Shown here in pieces: positions 7,435-14,718 of a stretch of 26,010 nt of DNA. The notes under the pieces are model-generated. The model searched no databases. It had not been told where the DNA came from and was given only the letters and a program-made list of their open reading frames with translations. Within the stretch, counting starts at the first letter, position 1; the number at the start of each line of letters is the position of its first letter. This DNA is from JAPLVB01 sp964353635 (GTDB taxonomy: Archaea > Aenigmatarchaeota > Aenigmatarchaeia > QMZP01), in assembly GCA_964353635.1 (NCBI GenBank), contig CAYGVS010000015.1:1-26010 (forward strand), given 5' to 3'. Made by a program: the position numbers and the translations under genes.

Positions 7435-7977
7435 ATGGCAAAAGACATATCAGAAATGTACAAAAAAGCAGAAGAGATGCAAAATTCCAGAGCTAAGCGT
7501 TTAACCAAAGAAAAATTCCGAGAAGGCAAAAACCTGATCAGGAATGTAAGAGAAGAGTATGAATTACCAAAATTGTCGCAGCAAGAAAAGGGTAAAATAG
7601 CACGATCAACGAATAAACAGTCAATACATTATGCATATGAGGGAAATTCTGTGTCGGCATGGATGAAAAATAATGAGATAACTAATCGTGGAGACCCGTA
7701 CAGCACTAACCAGAAACTAGCCATATCTGACGATTATTTCAAAAAACAAGGAAGATTTGAAGAAGCTTGCGCTTTATTGAATAATGCTTTATCCATGTAT
7801 GAAAAGGAATCTGCATCAGATGCTGGAACAAAGGAAAAAGCTAGAATGTATGAGGCAATAGAAAAAAGGGCATTGAGATGCTATTTCACAACGCGTGAAA
7901 GGGATCCAAAAGTTGGAAACATTGCCTTTCATATCGCCGAGAAATGTGAACAGCGCAGAAAAGCGCTCAAATCCTAG
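7435..7977 (+). CDS. Hypothetical helical protein with TPR-like segment, 180 residues
   Basis: This soluble, highly charged protein matches no family known to me. The first 60 residues are basic and likely coiled. The middle to C-terminal part (about 95-165) reads DDYFKKQGRFEEACALLNNALSMYEKE and then AIEKRALRCYFTTRE, the helix-turn-helix spacing of tetratricopeptide repeats, which suggests a protein-binding surface. Like the previous gene it is AT-rich and lysine-rich. The two may be one transcript, although GGGGATAAC before the ATG could be a separate ribosome binding site. It converges on the NTase gene at 8010. Confidence 0.6.
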   Translation: MAKDISEMYKKAEEMQNSRAKRLTKEKFREGKNLIRNVREEYELPKLSQQEKGKIARSTNKQSIHYAYEGNSVSAWMKNNEITNRGDPYSTNQKLAISDDYFKKQGRFEEACALLNNALSMYEKESASDAGTKEKARMYEAIEKRALRCYFTTRERDPKVGNIAFHIAEKCEQRRKALKS

Positions 7978-8009
7978 GAAATACTCTTCACCGCATCCCT
8001 GAAAGCCCA

Positions 8010-8588
8010 TTAATAAAAAGCCTCCAAGACCTGCTCCTTCCTATATTTCACTTTCCATCCATCAAGGAATTCCCCAAATTCCGAGCTGCTTTCCATCGGG
8101 ACTTTCACGCTTCCCCTCCCTAGTGATATACCCCTCAAGGATTTCAGAACTCCTGGTTCGGTGCGGCCATTGAGCGCATAGTTGAATTTGGTCTTCTGGT
8201 TGTGGTTCAGCCCTTTGAGATTGTAAGAAAAAATGGAATATGCTCGGAAGCCTAGTTTTTCACAAATCCTTTCGCGTGTCAATAGGCTTATCCCGGAAAG
8301 CAGAATGCCTTGCCTAGCCAGGAAGTTCCTGTCAAATAAATCTGCAAGATTCATGGATTTCACATCCGCATCCGGGAAATCCCCCTTCAGAGAGGACTTG
8401 TATTCCTGGGCCAGCTCCAGCCTTCTGTCCAGGCCAAGATCCTTGAAAAGCAGTATCACATCTAGGTCTCGGGGCCTGGCCTTTCCTGTAACAGAAGAGC
8501 CGTATAGTATTATGTCTAGAATCTCCTTTCTTTTCTGCCTGAAATCCTTAGACTTGGATACCAGTGATTTTGGATAGCTTTCTGACAT
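8010..8588 (-). CDS. MNT-type nucleotidyltransferase (partner of HEPN protein)
   Basis: This 192-residue protein has a polymerase-beta-type nucleotidyltransferase core: YGSSVTGKARPRDLDVILLF, with G30-S31 and the metal-binding D41-x-D43, and a probable third acidic residue at D75. The C-terminal hundred residues are basic and hold no recognised domain. Its start lies 41 bases inside the upstream HEPN gene, in another frame, so the pair is tightly coupled. HEPN-MNT pairs are established toxin-antitoxin and defence modules: the MNT enzyme modifies or restrains the HEPN ribonuclease. That role is inferred here from gene order and motifs. Confidence 0.8.
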   Translation of the reverse strand: MSESYPKSLVSKSKDFRQKRKEILDIILYGSSVTGKARPRDLDVILLFKDLGLDRRLELAQEYKSSLKGDFPDADVKSMNLADLFDRNFLARQGILLSGISLLTRERICEKLGFRAYSIFSYNLKGLNHNQKTKFNYALNGRTEPGVLKSLRGISLGRGSVKVPMESSSEFGEFLDGWKVKYRKEQVLEAFY

Positions 8589-8889
8589 CCTTCTCCATGA
8601 CCCCCGACGAGTTGAAATCCAACCTGAGCTTGTAGCTGTCCTGGTAAAGCGAGAAGTCCTTGTCCACGATCCCGTAGATATCGCTGTATTTGCTCTCCAG
8701 TAGCCTGAACCTTTGGGTATGGTTGCTGGGCAGGAATCCCTCCTTCCTTAATAAATATAAATCGCATATTCCTGCCATGGCTTTGAAGAAGAGCGTGACG
8801 GCCGTGTTGTGCTCCCCTTTTCTTTTGGCCTCAAGGGCGTTCCGCATATACTCCTTTATGTTCTGCATGAGCGCTTCCTCAGGCTGCAT
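8548..8889 (-). CDS. HEPN-domain protein
   Basis: Starting at the ATG at 8889, this is a 113-residue all-helical protein: NIKEYMRNALEAKRKGEHNTAVTLFFKAMAG followed by LYLLRKEGFLPSNHTQRFRLLE. The layout is that of a HEPN domain with a small gene size typical of toxin-antitoxin pairs. The classic RX4-6H ribonuclease motif is not clear: R and H are separated by eight residues (RKEGFLPSNH). It may therefore be a divergent or inactive HEPN, or use another histidine. A TTG at 8904 is also possible, but the TATA box places transcription near 8890, so ATG 8889 is preferred and the message is leaderless. Confidence 0.75.
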   Translation of the reverse strand: MQPEEALMQNIKEYMRNALEAKRKGEHNTAVTLFFKAMAGICDLYLLRKEGFLPSNHTQRFRLLESKYSDIYGIVDKDFSLYQDSYKLRLDFNSSGVMEKDVRKLSKITGIQV

Positions 8890-8942
8890 GATATAATATA
8901 ACAAATAAGTCCTATTTAAGGTTTTGTGTTATATTGTATAAC
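8890..8942 (-). promoter_or_regulatory. HEPN-MNT promoter with two palindromic operator-like sites
   Basis: Reading leftward, the TATA box CTTAAATAGG (8920-8911) lies about 27 bases before the HEPN ATG. A near-perfect palindrome, GTTATA-TTG-TATAAC (8928-8942), lies just upstream. A similar sequence, TGTTATATTATAT on the minus strand (8903-8891), overlaps the start of transcription. The two copies agree at 12 of 13 positions and bracket the TATA box, the arrangement expected for autoregulation of a toxin-antitoxin operon. Confidence 0.6.
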
Positions 8943-8951
8943 GAATCGCAA

Positions 8952-9590
8952 TCAAGAAATCCTCTTCACAGCATCCCTGAAGAGCTCGGTCTTCTTCGCA
9001 AGCTTGTCTATCTCCTTTCCGGTGAGAGGCTGTATCTTCTTGTGCTCCAGCGCCTTGTAGGTCCAGATTATCTCCTCGCAGTACTTGATTTGCGTGCGCT
9101 CCAGGCCCTTTCCAAGCAGGAACACCCTGAGCATCTCCGGAACCATCTTCGGGATGAGGATGACCCTGCCTTTGGAAAGCAAGGCCGCCTGGGCAGCTTC
9201 CAGGCAGCTTATGTAAATGTTCTCGAAGGCCTGGCTCTTGCTTGACTCCATCTCCTTGAGCTCCTTCTGTATGGACATGAATTTCTTAAGTAGCATCTCC
9301 TTTGTGCCTGCCATGAGGCCTTTCTGGATGTTCAGGCCTATCACCTTCACCATGTCCAGCCTGTCGAAAATGACCCTACCGTCGCGGATGGAGACGAGCA
9401 GCTTGGTGTTGTATTCCATGACCTCCTTCAGGAACTGCTCAATCAGGAGGACTTTGACCTGGCCTGCTTTGTGCCTTTTTTGTAGAATGGTGATGTCCTG
9501 GTGGCTGACCTTCTCAGAAGTGAGTATATGCAGAACATTCTCATGCATCCAGAGGGCTTTTATGTTCTGGGAGATTTTGCTTTTTGCCAT
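8952..9590 (-). CDS. Hypothetical helical protein, third gene of the NTase operon
   Basis: This 212-residue protein (MAKSKISQNIKALWMHENVL start) is not from a family I recognise. It looks alpha-helical, with an early segment of short strands (VKVLLIEQFL, KLLVSIRDGRVIF). A helix-rich C-terminal half follows (SSKSQAFENIYISCLEAAQA to the end), whose length and composition recall HEPN or NTase-substrate-binding helical domains. An alternative GTG at 9602 overlaps the previous stop by four bases. The ATG at 9590 is preferred. It is the last gene of a three-gene leftward operon headed by an NTase. Confidence 0.65.
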   Translation of the reverse strand: MAKSKISQNIKALWMHENVLHILTSEKVSHQDITILQKRHKAGQVKVLLIEQFLKEVMEYNTKLLVSIRDGRVIFDRLDMVKVIGLNIQKGLMAGTKEMLLKKFMSIQKELKEMESSKSQAFENIYISCLEAAQAALLSKGRVILIPKMVPEMLRVFLLGKGLERTQIKYCEEIIWTYKALEHKKIQPLTGKEIDKLAKKTELFRDAVKRIS

Positions 9591-9598
9591 AATCCTAA

Positions 9599-9907
9599 TC
9601 ACTTTTGCATCATTCTTTCGTAGCCAACCGCAAGCGCCTTCTGAATTAAGGTAGGCCGCTCATCCTTGCTTAGCGAATCCAAAGAACCTTTCACATTCCT
9701 ATAGCACGCCGCAATCTTCTGCCTCTCGATTCTCGTAAGATATACGCTGTCGGCAATGCCCAGCTTTGCAGCAATGGCTCTAATCCAAGGCGACCTTGGG
9801 GAATACCCTATCATGTTCGTGTGCTGCTTTCTCCTTGCAGCGCTATCCAATACCTCGTATATGATTTTCACATTCTTCGCCATCTGCTCAGGGCTATTGT
9901 ATATCAT
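9599..9907 (-). CDS. Hypothetical small protein, second gene of the NTase operon
   Basis: This 102-residue basic helical protein reads MIYNSPEQMAKNVKIIYEVL at the start. Its centre, SPWIRAIAAKLGIADSVYLTRIERQKI (residues about 39-65), could form a helix-turn-helix-like tri-helical unit, which would make it a candidate regulator of the island, but this is only a composition-based guess. It begins two bases after the NTase stop and ends overlapping the possible GTG start of the next gene. The three genes are therefore transcribed and probably translated together. Confidence 0.65.
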   Translation of the reverse strand: MIYNSPEQMAKNVKIIYEVLDSAARRKQHTNMIGYSPRSPWIRAIAAKLGIADSVYLTRIERQKIAACYRNVKGSLDSLSKDERPTLIQKALAVGYERMMQK

Positions 9908-9909
9908 GT

Positions 9910-10695
9910 CTAATTCCTTCCTAACATATCCTCAACTTTTGAAATGAACTCCCTTATTCTCTCAAGGTAGTAGTCAAGGTTCTCAGCCGAGAACTCGCTG
10001 AGCGTCCCCTTGTTCACCTTCTCCTCAAGGTCCACAATCTCCTTGTAGGTGTCAATCACTTCCCTTCCCAGCGTTTTGACATATGCCTTTTCCAACTCCT
10101 CCACGATGGCACGCTTGTTCAGAAAGAACTTCCCATCGAACAGGAGAAGTATCTGCGCTGCCTCTGTGCCTGCATTGGCAAGGTTGTTTATCGTCCCCAG
10201 GAGCAGCTGGCGGTTGCTCATGGCAGCGTAATCGCTCCTCTCCAGGAGCCTCTCAGCCTTCTGCTCGCGGTTGAAAAGTGTCTCCTTGGCAATGAACTCG
10301 CAGACTTCCCTGACAATGCCTTTCCTGTCATAGACTATTATAGGGCTCTTAAGGGAGCTTATGACCCAAGGCTCCCCATCTATGATGGAATGCCACCATC
10401 TGCTCAGGAGCTTGGGTGGCTGGAAATGGAAGTCCATTCCTTTATCCTTCCAGGCTGACTTTATCCCCTGACAGGCCCTGTCAATCCTCTGCAGCGAGCT
10501 CTCCTTCACCGGTATCGTGTCATTCACAATGATGATGACATCGATGTCGCTGGTTTTCTCCCTTCTGGAGGAAGGCTGCTTGGCAGCCTCAATCTCCCGT
10601 ATTGCGCTGCCATAAATATAGACAGACTCAATGCCTTCCTTTAGCAGCGGCTTCAGCTCTTTTCTAAGAACACGGGCTTGCATCTCCATTCGCAT
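9910..10695 (-). CDS. Nucleotidyltransferase-domain protein with helical C-terminus
   Basis: This 261-residue protein begins with a polymerase-beta-type NTase core: YIYGSAIREIEAAKQ, then SDIDVIIIV, with G29-S30, D50-x-D52 and a third acidic candidate in GMDFHF (D88). The loop between the GS and DxD motifs is longer than usual by roughly ten residues and carries basic residues (SSRREK). From about residue 125 the rest is helical (NREQKAERLLERSDYAAMSN, LANAGTEAAQILLLFDGKFF), like the substrate-binding or HEPN-like helical domain often attached to such enzymes. It heads a three-gene operon with a leaderless promoter and an inverted-repeat operator shared with the fic gene. Confidence 0.8.
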   Translation of the reverse strand: MRMEMQARVLRKELKPLLKEGIESVYIYGSAIREIEAAKQPSSRREKTSDIDVIIIVNDTIPVKESSLQRIDRACQGIKSAWKDKGMDFHFQPPKLLSRWWHSIIDGEPWVISSLKSPIIVYDRKGIVREVCEFIAKETLFNREQKAERLLERSDYAAMSNRQLLLGTINNLANAGTEAAQILLLFDGKFFLNKRAIVEELEKAYVKTLGREVIDTYKEIVDLEEKVNKGTLSEFSAENLDYYLERIREFISKVEDMLGRN

Positions 10696-10768
10696 CTAAT
10701 TAGAATATGGGTCGCAGAGGCTTAAATAGCGGGGTTGTGTGACTACATTCAATGTCTTTGTAGTCACA
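10696..10768 (-). promoter_or_regulatory. Promoter and operator of the NTase operon
   Basis: The TATA box TATTTAAG (10728-10721, minus strand) is about 28 bases before the NTase ATG, so the message is leaderless. Nine bases further upstream lies a perfect inverted repeat, TGTGACTACA at 10738-10747 and TGTAGTCACA at 10759-10768, with 11 bases between. The outer arm overlaps the stop codon of the fic gene. The same repeat, with the same 11-base spacer, stands before the fic TATA box. Confidence 0.75.
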
Positions 10769-11708
10769 TCCTTTTTAGGAGCTTCCTAAGTTCCCGATAT
10801 TCCTTTAAAATGAGCTCTATGGTGGGCCTGAGGTTTCCCTCATTCTCATACGTGCGTAAGGCCTGGTAGTACTCCTGCCTGTTCTTCAACTCTATGTTCA
10901 CCGGCGGCATTCCATGTTTCAGGAGTATATTATTCAGGAGCAGCCTGCCAACCCTCCCGTTGCCATCCTGGAACGGGTGTATCCTCTCAAATTGATTATG
11001 CACGACCGCGGCAAGCACTATGGGATGGTATCTTTTCCTGTTTTTTTTATACCATTCCACCAGTTCTCTAAGCAGTGCTATAACCTGCCTTTGTGGAGCG
11101 CCTTTGTGGATAATGTTCCCATGGCTGTCAGTGACTGCAACCTCTATTCCAGGCGCCCTGAATTTTCCAGCAAACGCCTTGGAGTTGCTGAAGACGATTC
11201 TATGCAGCTCTTTCATCAAACTCAATGAAATATGTTCCTTTGTTTTTCGCACATATTTGATGGTTTCCGCCACCCCGTAAGTCTCTGAAATCTCCTCTTT
11301 TGACCTCTCAGGTGGCCATTCGTTTTCCTCTATTATGTCCCTGGCTTCGGAAGCGGTTATCGTGGAGCCTTCTATGGCGTTCGTATTGTATGCAAAGGTT
11401 TCAGCAAATTTCAGCCACTCCTCTTCTGAAAGGTGCTTTATTCTGATATCGCCTTTGGATATGAGTGCCTTGATTAATTCCATTTCCTTTGAAGACAGAA
11501 TCGTGTGGAGAGGGTCCCTGATGGCTCTAAGGGAGCTTGCCTGCTCAAGGATCGATTTCTCGGCTTTCTGCCTTAGGAGTTCTATCGCGTTCCGCGTCAA
11601 GTCCTCTCCCAGGTATCTTCTTAATTTCCTGACTTTGTCGCCATGCCTAAAAGAATGAGCCAGATAGTAAAGCTTCCTTTTTCCCCTTTTGCGGATTTCA
11701 ATGTGCAT
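10764..11708 (-). CDS. fic: Fic-domain protein (predicted AMP transferase)
   Basis: This 314-residue protein contains the canonical Fic active site HPFQDGNGR (H244-R252), in which the histidine drives transfer of AMP from ATP to a target hydroxyl. It also has an N-terminal inhibitory motif, TNAIEG (T109-G114, consensus S/T-xxx-E-G/N), which in class II Fic proteins blocks ATP binding in the resting state. The first 50 residues are a basic extension. The enzyme is therefore probably active but self-inhibited. It lies directly upstream of the NTase operon, on the same strand, and shares its operator. Its target is unknown. Confidence 0.9.
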   Translation of the reverse strand: MHIEIRKRGKRKLYYLAHSFRHGDKVRKLRRYLGEDLTRNAIELLRQKAEKSILEQASSLRAIRDPLHTILSSKEMELIKALISKGDIRIKHLSEEEWLKFAETFAYNTNAIEGSTITASEARDIIEENEWPPERSKEEISETYGVAETIKYVRKTKEHISLSLMKELHRIVFSNSKAFAGKFRAPGIEVAVTDSHGNIIHKGAPQRQVIALLRELVEWYKKNRKRYHPIVLAAVVHNQFERIHPFQDGNGRVGRLLLNNILLKHGMPPVNIELKNRQEYYQALRTYENEGNLRPTIELILKEYRELRKLLKRM

Positions 11709-11779
11709 GATAATATATGTGACTACATATTTAAATAGAATATGTTTATGTGACTACATTTCCCCGGATTGCAGTCACA
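11709..11779 (-). promoter_or_regulatory. Promoter and operators of the fic gene
   Basis: The TATA box TATTTAAA (11737-11730, minus strand) lies about 25 bases before the fic ATG. Upstream of it is TGTGACTACA (11749-11758) paired with TGCAGTCACA (11770-11779), again 11 bases apart and with one mismatch. A third copy, TGTGACTACA (11718-11727), sits between the TATA box and the start, exactly 31 bases from the second. A protein bound here would block or tilt transcription initiation. The remaining bases up to the next gene (11780-11851) show nothing I can assign. Confidence 0.75.
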
Positions 11780-11851
11780 ACATAAACCCAGAGCCCAGCA
11801 CCGTGGGCATAGCAGGCTAAGTGTCAGCAACATTCTCTGTGACAATCAGTC

Positions 11852-12637
11852 TCAGCAATAGACTGTGGCTATATTCGGGCCAATGAGTTGGCTGGTCGTG
11901 ATCCTATATGTGCATGTCTTGGCTCCCACTGTCGTGCACGTGTCATTGAAGATGACAGACGAACTGATTGGTACGATTGTTGATGACAAATTCGCAATCA
12001 TTGTTCCTCCATCTGTCCTCGTTATCGTGATGTCACCGCATGTCTTGGATGTGCCTGTTATTGGGTTGTTCCCTGAGCACACTCCATATGCACCCAAGTT
12101 GACAGGGCCTGATCCTATGTTGTTTATCATCACGATGGCATATCTGTTTGCAAGACAGAAGTAATCAACTACTTGGATGTTCCTTGAATAAGAATAAGGT
12201 TGAGGAACAAACGAATGAAAAAGAATTATAAATAAAAGGAGATATGACGCAACATTAGCCAGAACTGCCATCATGAGTATGGATAGCTTCGGCTTTCTAA
12301 AAAAATATACGAAGACGATGAATTCTATAAGCAAGGTCAAGAAAAATGCAGAGAAAAAGAATATCAAGTTCTGTTCATAGTATTTACCATTAGGAAAGAA
12401 TAACCCAGCGATTGTTGATATAATATTTGCAAGAATCACGGCTGTCAGGATTTTCCCGTCCTTGATTTTCATTTTCGACAGGCGTACATACAGCATCAAC
12501 ACCACAAATTCCAGAGAAATAACAACGGGAAAAATAAACACAAAAATTTCAGTCAATGGTAAAATCATGTCAGCAGAGACCATTGTTGGTATCAAAAGAA
12601 AGCATAAAAACAATGGCAAGAGATTCTTAAGCTTCAT
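11852..12637 (-). CDS. Membrane protein with pilin-like C-terminal domain
   Basis: The 261-residue protein begins MKLKNLLPLFLCFLL, a signal-like segment, and has four further hydrophobic helices (roughly residues 24-46, 60-80, 88-110, 118-140). A C-terminal region of about 105 residues is rich in Thr, Ser, Ile and Gly, with four to five cysteines (CLANRYAIVMINNIG, CSGNNPITGTSKTCGDITIT, NDTCTTVGAKTC). This region resembles the beta-sandwich heads of archaeal pilin-like proteins. A GTG at 12655 is possible but would overlap the upstream gene; ATG 12637 leaves a five-base gap. The gene is in an operon with the PspC protein. Function unknown. Confidence 0.65.
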   Translation of the reverse strand: MKLKNLLPLFLCFLLIPTMVSADMILPLTEIFVFIFPVVISLEFVVLMLYVRLSKMKIKDGKILTAVILANIISTIAGLFFPNGKYYEQNLIFFFSAFFLTLLIEFIVFVYFFRKPKLSILMMAVLANVASYLLLFIILFHSFVPQPYSYSRNIQVVDYFCLANRYAIVMINNIGSGPVNLGAYGVCSGNNPITGTSKTCGDITITRTDGGTMIANLSSTIVPISSSVIFNDTCTTVGAKTCTYRITTSQLIGPNIATVYC

Positions 12638-12642
12638 TCTTC

Positions 12643-13485
12643 TTACCTGTTCCACTTATGCTCGGGATTCCTGGGTATGACTATCCAGCAGATTATGTAG
12701 AACAGTATCCCGAACCCCCAGGCGAAAGCCAGCAGGACGAACATCAGCCTGAAGATGACAGGGTCCATATGGAAGTATTCCGCCAGCCCTCCGCACACTC
12801 CGCCGAGTATTTTGTCCTTCCCGGAGCGGTAGAGCCTCTTCAAATCAGTGTCTTCCCTGACTTTTGTGTGCCTCCGAGCGTGCTCCATCACTACCCTCTC
12901 CATGCCTTTCCGGCTCTCCATTGATATCTGCACAATAAGTATTATATATCCCAGCAGCACAGCCAATCCGAATATGAAGGGAAGCAGCCTTGATATGGCA
13001 TAGGCTATGTCAAATAGCACAGTGCTTCCGATGTAGAAGTTGGCGATGTCCATTGCGTTCATGGCTATCCACAGGCATGCAGTTATCCCTGCAGCTGTGA
13101 CTATAGGGGTGAACGGCCTGAAGGACTTGAAATGCCATCTGGAGAAATATGACGAATAGGAGAACAGAACGAAAAGCAGGAAGAATATCCCCGTGTTGTC
13201 CATGAGGAAGCTGGAAATGTCTGCCAGGAACCCGGTGTTGAACGGGACGTTAACCATCCTGACCGCAAGCACAGCAAGGAAGAAGAATACCATTGCAATG
13301 ACAGCAGAGATGAAAGGGCCTGCTATCCCGAAGGTCCTGTGCCACCAGCTCTCAATGTGCTTGCCTTTGTGCTCAACCCTTTTACCGAGAGCCTCCACTT
13401 CCTCCCCGAAGTCCTCCATCCTTTTGTCAAGCTGGGTCTTGCGCTTTGCAGTTCTGTGGGATTTCTTGGGCTTTTTGCCTGCCAT
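12643..13485 (-). CDS. PspC-domain membrane protein
   Basis: This 280-residue protein starts with a basic, coiled-coil-like region (KTQLDKRMEDFGEEVEALGKRVEHKG, about 17-42), followed by four hydrophobic segments. A C-terminal PspC domain follows from about 218 to 275: KRLYRSGKDKILGGVCGGLAEYF, then DPVIFRLMFVLLAF and FYIICWIVIPRNP. PspC proteins act in envelope-stress responses in bacteria; archaeal versions are less understood. The next gene downstream, a multi-pass protein with an extracytoplasmic head, starts five bases on, so the two may form a membrane unit. Confidence 0.8.
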   Translation of the reverse strand: MAGKKPKKSHRTAKRKTQLDKRMEDFGEEVEALGKRVEHKGKHIESWWHRTFGIAGPFISAVIAMVFFFLAVLAVRMVNVPFNTGFLADISSFLMDNTGIFFLLFVLFSYSSYFSRWHFKSFRPFTPIVTAAGITACLWIAMNAMDIANFYIGSTVLFDIAYAISRLLPFIFGLAVLLGYIILIVQISMESRKGMERVVMEHARRHTKVREDTDLKRLYRSGKDKILGGVCGGLAEYFHMDPVIFRLMFVLLAFAWGFGILFYIICWIVIPRNPEHKWNR

Positions 13486-13582
13486 ATGATAAATTTAATT
13501 CGCCTCCTTAAAAATAACCAAAATTAGCGCAAACTTATTAATTGCGGCGACAATATTTTTCCGATATCATAAAGGGGAGGAT

Positions 13583-14554
13583 ATGGACATATTCACAATG
13601 GTTCTGGTTGTCGCGGGTCTTTGTCTTTTCGAGACCATAAGCAGCATAGACAATGCCATAATAAACGCAGAGGTCCTGCATACCATGAGCCAGAGGGCCA
13701 GGCGCTGGTTCCTCCTCTGGGGTCTGCTTCTTGCTGTGTTCGTCATTAGAGGGGTGCTTCCATGGCTAATAATCTGGGCCACGACACCCTCCCTAGGCCC
13801 AGTCGGTGCCCTTACGGCAACCTTCAGCGAGGATCCGAGGGTGATTGATGCCATCGAGACCTCTGCGCCCATACTCCTAATGGGAGGAGGGGTTTTTCTG
13901 ATATTCCTATTCTTCCACTGGATATTCCTTGAGGAGAAGAACTATGGGCTCAGGGGGGAGAGGTTCATACACAAGCAGGGCGTCTGGTTCTTCGCAGTGG
14001 CATCCATCCTGCTTACAGCTATTGTATGGTTCGCTCTTCAGCAGAGCCCCATGGTCGCCTTCGGTGCTGTCGTGGGCTCCACGGCATTTTTCATAACGCA
14101 TGGCTTCAAGCAGAACGCAGAGCTGAGGGAGAAGGAGCTCATGGGAGGGAAGAGCAACCTCTCTGACGTCAGCAAGCTATTATATCTTGAAGCGATAGAC
14201 GCGACCTTTTCGATAGACGGGGTGCTCGGGGCATTCGCCTTCACGCTTTCCGTCCCGCTCATAATCATAGGCAACGGCCTGGGCGCAGTGGTTGTAAGGG
14301 AGCTTACTGTCAAAGGTGTAACCAGGATAAGGAAGTACGCCTATCTCAAGAATGGCGCAATGTATTCGATACTCTTCCTGGGAATGATAATGGCTGCGGA
14401 CGCCTTCGGGACGCACATTCCTGCATGGCTGTCCCCTGTTGTAACATTCGTAATAGTAGGCTATTTCTTCTTCAAGTCCAAGAATAAGCTCAAGGCCGAG
14501 GTGGGTTTCGCCCCTGCTGCATTTGAACCCGCTTCAGCTTTGAAAAACAAATGA
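13583..14554 (+). CDS. TerC/DUF475-family integral membrane protein
   Basis: This 323-residue protein has about eight hydrophobic segments and the acidic intramembrane signatures of the TerC/DUF475 group: FETISSIDNAIINAE (D23) in the first helix and EAIDATFSIDGVLGAFAF (D206, D212) in the second half. Members are thought to move metal ions, for example manganese, across the membrane. The ATG is preceded by a strong GGGGAGG site at 13573-13579. Its stop codon TGA coincides with the last three bases of the convergent tRNA gene, so the two genes abut with no spacer. Confidence 0.85.
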   Translation: MDIFTMVLVVAGLCLFETISSIDNAIINAEVLHTMSQRARRWFLLWGLLLAVFVIRGVLPWLIIWATTPSLGPVGALTATFSEDPRVIDAIETSAPILLMGGGVFLIFLFFHWIFLEEKNYGLRGERFIHKQGVWFFAVASILLTAIVWFALQQSPMVAFGAVVGSTAFFITHGFKQNAELREKELMGGKSNLSDVSKLLYLEAIDATFSIDGVLGAFAFTLSVPLIIIGNGLGAVVVRELTVKGVTRIRKYAYLKNGAMYSILFLGMIMAADAFGTHIPAWLSPVVTFVIVGYFFFKSKNKLKAEVGFAPAAFEPASALKNK

Positions 14555-14565
14555 GCCCGGAGGGA

Positions 14566-14679
14566 TTCCCGCACAGCTAACCGTTTTATCGACAAGCCAT
14601 GTTACCTTTTGGATAAGACCTAGCCGGTTTTTCGATTGAAGGCGTCAGCGGACGCCTTCGTTCTTTAATCGGCTTGGTT
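14566..14679 (-). other. Intron 2 of tRNA-Arg(UCG), in the T-loop
   Basis: These 114 bases separate TTCGAA from TCCCTC, between positions 59 and 60. The T-stem GAGGG:CCCTC, loop bases TTCG pairing with intron CGGG (two G-U), and bulges AA|A and AA|T give a bulge-helix-bulge-like site. Further pairs inside are CAAGCC:GGCTTG, CGATT:AATCG and the hairpin GAAGGCGTC:GACGCCTTC (14638-14659). The junction can slide by two bases without changing the mature tRNA. I see no reading frame in it. Confidence 0.75.
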
Positions 14680-14718
14680 TTCGAACCCTCAACCCTTCGG
14701 TCCGAAGCCGAATGCTCT

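Noticed and set aside
14566..14679. Group I or homing-type intron in the tRNA
   Set aside because: At 114 bases without a reading frame or group I core elements, a splicing-endonuclease intron is the better explanation.
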